The notes beneath the pieces were generated by a model that saw only the letters and a program-made list of their open reading frames with translations, did not search any database and was not told the DNA's origin. Made by a program: the position numbers and the translations under genes. A stretch of 9,188 nt of DNA from Nitrospirota bacterium (GTDB lineage Bacteria > Nitrospirota > Nitrospiria > Nitrospirales > NS-4), in assembly GCA_005877525.1 (NCBI GenBank), contig VBON01000112.1:1-9188 (forward strand). Direction: 5' to 3'. This document shows, one piece after another, positions 5,477 to 9,188 of the stretch (positions are counted from its first letter, which is position 1; each line of letters starts with the position of its first letter).

Positions 5477-5506
5477 TTCGTCAGAAAGGACGAACTATAA
5501 TTCGTC
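5477..5506 (-). terminator. Alternating TTCGTC/GACGAA arms at the 3' end of alr, possible weak terminator
   Basis: Three six-base arms alternate: TTCGTC (5477-5482), GACGAA (5489-5494) and TTCGTC (5501-5506), each separated by six bases. Read on the minus strand, the first hairpin (5506-5489) spans the alr stop codon and the second (5494-5477) follows it. The hairpins are mutually exclusive. There is no long U tract, so termination strength is doubtful. Confidence 0.3.
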
Positions 5507-6601
5507 TTTATAGACTCTCTGCACCCGTGGGCCGATTCCAGCCAGGACCTCATAACTAATCGTCTCCAACTGAGAAGCAAGATCATCGGCAGTGATTGTC
5601 AGCGATCCCTGTTGCCCGATCAGTACCGCCTCGTCCCCCGGCGAGACGGGTGGGATGTCCGTGACATCCACAATCGTGAGATCCATGCAGACGCGTCCGA
5701 CGACCGGAACCACACGGTCGTGGATGAGAACACGGCCGCGATTCGAAAAGGCGCGGCTGTACCCATCTGCGTATCCGACGGCAAGGACCGCGAGCGTCGT
5801 CGGCCGTTTGGCAATGAAGGTCCCGCCATAACTCACCGCCTGGCCGGGCGTGACCCGCTTCACCTGCACGATCTGAGTTTTCCAGCTCAGGACCGGCCGA
5901 AGGTCTGGCGATTTGAGCGCACCGGGGGCATAGCCATACAGCATCAGGCCCGGCCGGACGAGGTCGAAATGACTTGCCGGAAAGCCAAGAATGCCGGCGC
6001 TCCCAGCGACGTGTGCAAGAGGAATAGGGAGGCCTAGCCGCTTGGCCTGTTCCAGCACTGCGCGGAACTGGGCGAGCTGCGCCTCGGTGACCTGCGCATC
6101 CGCCTCGTCCGCTGAGGCCAGATGGCTCATGAGTCCTTCGAGCTGGAGTGCCGGCGGCCAACCGCCTTCCAGCAGGGATACCGCCTCTTTCGGAGAGAAC
6201 CCGAGGCGTCCCATGCCGGTATCGATCTTGAGGTGAACGGGAAGGGGTGCGGAGCGCCCGGAGGCCAGCCGAACCAGACTTGCGATGCAATCAGGGGACG
6301 TGAGGACAGGCGTGAGGTCGTATTCCAGAAGCGCTGTAAGGCCGTCGGAGAGCCCGCCGCCCATGACCAGAATCGGCGCCGTGACACCGGCCTGCCTGAG
6401 CTCGATCCCCTCGGCAATCGTGGCGACCCCCAAACGGCGCGCGCCGCACGCCAAGAGTGGCTGGGAGACGCGCACGGCGCCATGTCCGTAGGCGTTGGCT
6501 TTGACGACGGCGAGGATGATGCTGGTTCCGACACGACGCGCAACTTGTTGAAAGTTCTGACGGAGGGCGGGAAGAGAAATCTCGGCGACAGTGAGGCTCA
6601 A
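5495..6601 (-). CDS. alr: Alanine racemase
   Basis: This PLP enzyme interconverts L- and D-alanine for peptidoglycan, in the cytoplasm. It has 368 residues, a normal length. The N-terminal TIM-barrel carries the PLP lysine in AVVKANAYGHGA (Lys34, with Tyr38). HLKIDTGMGRLGF (123-135) is the next hallmark, with Lys125 at the position often carbamylated and Arg132 nearby. The C-terminal beta domain has VSYGGTF (256-262), VGYADGYSR (275-283, catalytic Tyr277) and GRVCMDLTIVDV (302-313). All catalytic residues are intact. The start codon is TTG (6601-6599), which overlaps the frr stop as TTGA, so translation probably depends on ribosomes finishing frr. I see no separate promoter or Shine-Dalgarno. 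Placement directly behind rpsB-tsf-pyrH-frr is unusual compared with the common uppS-cdsA-dxr continuation. Confidence 0.96.
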   Translation of the reverse strand: MSLTVAEISLPALRQNFQQVARRVGTSIILAVVKANAYGHGAVRVSQPLLACGARRLGVATIAEGIELRQAGVTAPILVMGGGLSDGLTALLEYDLTPVLTSPDCIASLVRLASGRSAPLPVHLKIDTGMGRLGFSPKEAVSLLEGGWPPALQLEGLMSHLASADEADAQVTEAQLAQFRAVLEQAKRLGLPIPLAHVAGSAGILGFPASHFDLVRPGLMLYGYAPGALKSPDLRPVLSWKTQIVQVKRVTPGQAVSYGGTFIAKRPTTLAVLAVGYADGYSRAFSNRGRVLIHDRVVPVVGRVCMDLTIVDVTDIPPVSPGDEAVLIGQQGSLTITADDLASQLETISYEVLAGIGPRVQRVYKDEL

Positions 6602-7152
6602 ATCTCGGTGATCTCCGCCTCCTTTTTCTTCAGGAGATCGTCGACCTTTGCCATATAGGTGTCGGTCAACTTCTGGATCTCGTCATGCGCCTTTTTGGCA
6701 TCGTCCTCCGCGAGCGTCGAGTCCTTTTGCGCTTTCTTAATGTCCTCCAGGACGTCGCGCCGGATGTTGCGGATGTGCACCCGTACTTCCTCTGTCAGCC
6801 GCTTCGCGACCTTCACAAGATCTTTGCGCCGCTCTTCGGTCAACGGCGGGATCGGCAGTCGAATCAGTTTGCCGTCGTTCGTGGGGGTAAGGCCCAGCCC
6901 CGAGGCCAGAATAGCCTTTTCAATGTCCTTCATGAGAGTCCGCTCGAATGGCTGGACGGTGATCAACCGGCTTTCGGGTGTCGCGAGAGTCGCGACCTGT
7001 TTGAGGGGTGTCGGCGTCCCGTAATAGTCCACCTTGACCTGGTCCAGCAACGCTACGGAAGCCCGCCCGGTCCGCAGCCCCGTGAACTCGTGTCGAAGGT
7101 GCTCGACTTGTCCTTCCATTTTGTCGGTCGCCTTTTTTTTGAATTCTGCCAT
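6598..7152 (-). CDS. frr: Ribosome recycling factor
   Basis: This encodes 184 residues against about 185 for the family. RRF works with EF-G to split the post-termination ribosome. Hallmarks are the domain I helix EFTGLRTGRASVALLDQV (22-39) with the conserved RTGRAS, the domain II segment VDYYGTPTPLKQVATLATPESRLITVQPF, and the C-terminal long helices with RLPIPPLTEERRKDLVKVAK and RNIRRD. It begins at ATG 7152-7150, 13 bases after the pyrH stop. No clear Shine-Dalgarno is visible before this ATG, so initiation may rely on coupling to pyrH. Its TGA overlaps the alr TTG. The sequence is intact throughout, in contrast to pyrH just upstream. Confidence 0.97.
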   Translation of the reverse strand: MAEFKKKATDKMEGQVEHLRHEFTGLRTGRASVALLDQVKVDYYGTPTPLKQVATLATPESRLITVQPFERTLMKDIEKAILASGLGLTPTNDGKLIRLPIPPLTEERRKDLVKVAKRLTEEVRVHIRNIRRDVLEDIKKAQKDSTLAEDDAKKAHDEIQKLTDTYMAKVDDLLKKKEAEITEI

Positions 7153-7164
7153 ACGTGTTGCCAG

Positions 7165-7885
7165 CTAGGCCTGGCCCACTTCGTCCCGAACCAGGGTGCC
7201 GAGGCGCTCGCCTTGGAGGATCCGTTTGATGTTGCCCTTTTCTTTCACGTTGAACACGATGATCGGAAGGTTGTGATCCATGCAGAGCGACAGGGCGGTG
7301 GAATCCATGACTTTCAGTTTTTTCGCTGAGAAACGGGAGGCGGTCGAACTTCTTGGCGTTAGGATTTTTCATCGGATCGTCGTCGTAGATGCCGGACACT
7401 TTGGTCCCTTTCAGGATCACCTCCGCGCCGAACTCCATCCCGCGAAGTGCCGCTGCGGTGTCGGTCGAGACGTACGGATTGCCGGTGCCCGCGGCGAAAA
7501 TTACGACCCGTTTCTTTTCCAGGTGCCGGATGGCGCGCCGTCGAATGTAGCCTTCCGCCAGTTGATGCATTTCGATCGCGGATTGCACCCGGGTGACGGC
7601 GCCTTGCTTTTCAAGCGCGTTCTGGAGCGCCAAGGCGTTCAGCATCGTCGCCAGCATGCCCATGTAATCTGCAGAGGCGCGCTCAATCCCGCCATCCGCT
7701 GAAATCCCGCGGAAGATATTGCCGCCGCCGATCACGATCGCGACTTCCACGCCCATCGCCGCCGCCTCGGCGATCTCTCCGGCGATATAGTCCATCATTT
7801 TCGCGTCGATGCCGAATGGCTGATCGCCGGCCAGGACTTCTCCGCTGATCTTGAGGAGGATGCGCTTGTAGACCGGACGGTTCAT
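7165..7885 (-). CDS. pyrH: UMP kinase (PyrH), reading frame interrupted by an apparent 8-base deletion
   Basis: PyrH phosphorylates UMP to UDP with ATP in pyrimidine nucleotide synthesis and normally forms a hexamer. The start frame (ATG 7885) shows the amino-acid-kinase marks KISGE (12-16), GGGNIFRG (53-60), AAGTGNPYVSTDTAA (131-145) and KVSGIYDDDP (162-171). After KKFDRLPFLS (about residue 187) the frame is lost. The expected C-terminus continues in another frame as KKLKVMDSTALSLCMDH, then NLPIIVFNVKEKGNIKR and GTLVRDEVGQA, to TAG 7167-7165. Between the RL and LKVMD motifs the family usually has nine residues; here there are 19 bases, so about 8 are missing. The break abuts six A residues (minus strand, 7323-7318). 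The start-frame continuation to 6920 is not protein-like. I keep it as CDS because the enzyme is normally essential. Its ATG overlaps the tsf stop (ATGA). Confidence 0.9.
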
Positions 7886-8484
7886 TCCTGCTCGCCGAGT
7901 TGATAGCGGGTAAAGCGTCGCACGCTGATGTTCTCGCCGATCTTCGCGATCTTCTGGGTCAGAATGTCAGCGATCTTCAAACTCGGATCCTTGATGAACG
8001 GCTGTTCCACAAGGCAGGTGTCCTGATAGAACTTCTCCAGCTTGCCCGCCGCGATTTTTTCCCACGCCGTTTGGGGCTTGCCCAACTCTTTGGCCTGGCC
8101 GCGATAGATCTGGAGTTCCTTTTCAACGACGGCTTGAGGGACATCCTCGCGGCGGACATAGAGGGTTTCCTTGTTGGCCGCGATCTGAAGCAAGATGTCC
8201 TTTACCAGAGCCTTGAATTCATCATTGCGCGCGACGAAATCGGTCTCGCAGTTGACTTCGACCAGGACGCCGACCTTGCTGCCCGCGTGGATGTACGACG
8301 CAATCACCCCTTCATTGGTCGCTCGGCCCATTTTCTTGCCGGCCGAGGCCAACCCTTTCTGTCGCAGCCAGTCGATCGCCTTGTCCACATCATCGTCGCT
8401 TTCCACCAGCGCCTGCTTGCAGTCCATAATTCCGGCTCCCGTCTTTTGCCGGAGATCTTTGACCAAACCGCTATCCCCTGCCAT
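7882..8484 (-). CDS. tsf: Translation elongation factor Ts, short form
   Basis: EF-Ts exchanges GDP for GTP on EF-Tu. This copy has 200 residues, so it belongs to the compact class like that of Thermus rather than the roughly 280-residue E. coli type. The N-terminal UBA-like domain carries LVKDLRQKTGAGIMDCKQALVES (7-29) and DKAIDWLRQKGL. The core motif VNCETDFVARND (77-88) holds the T81-D82-F83 triplet that contacts EF-Tu. The C-terminal part (GENISVRRFTRYQLGE) completes the core domain. GAAGGAGT (8501-8494) lies nine bases before the ATG. The gene follows rpsB by 46 bases, and its TGA overlaps the pyrH ATG as ATGA, indicating coupling. Confidence 0.97.
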   Translation of the reverse strand: MAGDSGLVKDLRQKTGAGIMDCKQALVESDDDVDKAIDWLRQKGLASAGKKMGRATNEGVIASYIHAGSKVGVLVEVNCETDFVARNDEFKALVKDILLQIAANKETLYVRREDVPQAVVEKELQIYRGQAKELGKPQTAWEKIAAGKLEKFYQDTCLVEQPFIKDPSLKIADILTQKIAKIGENISVRRFTRYQLGEQE

Positions 8485-8530
8485 GTCTCGTCCACTCCTT
8501 CAGGTTACGGAACATTTCTGTGGAGGCGCC

Positions 8531-9188
8531 TTAGACGCCTGCAGCGGCTGTCTGCACATCACGCATTTCGGCAGTGCTGAGAGTGCCGGGCTTGTCCTCC
8601 TCGGCTCGCTGTGAGCGCAAGTGCATGCCTTCGACCGCCGCGTCGGCGATCTTGGACGTGAGCAACTTGATGGAACGAATCGCATCGTCATTGCCCGGAA
8701 TCAAATACTCGATACCCTCCGGATCGCAGTTTGTGTCCAGGATGGCAACAATGGGAATGCCCAGGCGATTGGCTTCCATGATGGCTAAGCGATCGCCCCG
8801 GGTGTCGGCCACGAAAATACCGCCGGGCAACGTATTCATTCCCTTGATGCCCCCCAACACGATCTCCAGCCGCGCGCGCTCTTTTTCCAGGTGGGCGACC
8901 TCTTTCTTGGGCAGCCGCTCATAGGTGCCGTCCACCGAGGAGGTTTCAATCTTGCGAAGCTTATCGATGCTCTTTCGGATCGTATTAAAGTTCGTTAGCA
9001 TTCCGCCGAGCCAGCGTTCCGAGACGTAGAACATCTGCGAGCGCTTGGCTTCTTCCTCGACGATCTCCCGGGCTTGGCGTTTGGTCCCTACGAATAAAAT
9101 CGACTCTCCTTCGGCAACGGTACGACGGACGAAATCGTAGGCAGCGTCGAAGCGAGCGACCGTCTGTTGAAGATCAATGATATAGATT
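8531..9188 (-). CDS. rpsB: Ribosomal protein S2 (partial, N-terminus beyond the right edge)
   Basis: This is a small-subunit (30S) ribosomal protein. The visible 218 residues start at IYIIDLQQTVARFDAAYDFV. They include the diagnostic ILFVGTKRQAREIVEEEAKR, RWLGGMLTNFNTI, PGGIFVADTRGDRLAIMEANRLGIP and ILDTNCDPEGIEYLIPGNDDAIRSI segments. By comparison with E. coli S2, roughly 40 N-terminal residues and the start are outside the window, giving an estimated total near 258. The frame runs through to the right edge, well upstream of its internal ATG at 9034. The C-terminus ends in a short variable tail rich in Ala, Thr and Glu. It is the first visible gene of the rpsB-tsf-pyrH-frr-alr block; any promoter lies outside. 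Confidence 0.97.
   Translation of the reverse strand, partial: IYIIDLQQTVARFDAAYDFVRRTVAEGESILFVGTKRQAREIVEEEAKRSQMFYVSERWLGGMLTNFNTIRKSIDKLRKIETSSVDGTYERLPKKEVAHLEKERARLEIVLGGIKGMNTLPGGIFVADTRGDRLAIMEANRLGIPIVAILDTNCDPEGIEYLIPGNDDAIRSIKLLTSKIADAAVEGMHLRSQRAEEDKPGTLSTAEMRDVQTAAAGV

Noticed and set aside
6920..7164. C-terminal extension of the pyrH start frame to 321 residues
   Set aside because: Beyond the frameshift the text is Arg/Gly/His-rich and runs antiphase through frr, whose own frame is perfect. It is a shadow, not a fusion.

Overview
The window looks like ordinary chromosome from a moderately GC-rich Gram-negative-type bacterium. I favour a Nitrospira-like member of the Nitrospirota, from general gene content and protein style; this is a recollection-based inference, not a search result. 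There are thirteen protein-coding loci, no tRNA or rRNA, no CRISPR array and no recognisable transposase. Coding density is high: the longest gene-free stretch is about 250 bases (3015-3266).

Layout. (1) 1-367, minus: the N-terminal part of a gamma-glutamylcyclotransferase/AIG2-fold protein, cut by the left edge, divergent from a small one-helix membrane protein (445-888, plus). (2) 900-967: a REP-like palindromic element between convergent genes. (3) 1014-1846, minus: a Rieske ferredoxin followed, with a 4-base GTGA overlap, by an exported DUF3105-type protein. (4) 1998-3014, plus: an alpha/beta-hydrolase with a lipase-like Ser-Asp-His triad. (5) 3267-3815, plus: an HNH endonuclease. (6) 3881-4324, minus: a membrane-anchored domain like the C-terminal domain of the cytochrome c maturation factor CcmI/CycH. 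(7) 4442-5407, plus: a siroheme-synthase-type (Met8/CysG N-domain) gene broken by an exact 20-base tandem duplication, then an MTH1187/YkoF-type thiamine-binding protein. (8) 5495-9188, minus: the translation cluster rpsB-tsf-pyrH-frr with alr (alanine racemase) as a fifth gene. tsf/pyrH overlap by ATGA and frr/alr by TTGA, so this block is probably cotranscribed and partly translationally coupled.

The strongest oddities are two reading-frame breaks. The 20-base duplication (4541-4580) disrupts the siroheme gene, and removing one copy restores a perfect 211-residue frame. In pyrH a frame change next to a six-A tract (minus strand, near 7318-7323) appears to have lost about 8 bases. pyrH is normally essential, so a consensus or assembly fault must be excluded first. 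The broken siroheme gene also carries a correctly phased G_GGA_AAA heptamer and a GTGA stop/restart junction, either of which could in principle rescue expression. I found no convincing new multi-gene system such as a defence island, phage region or biosynthetic cluster.
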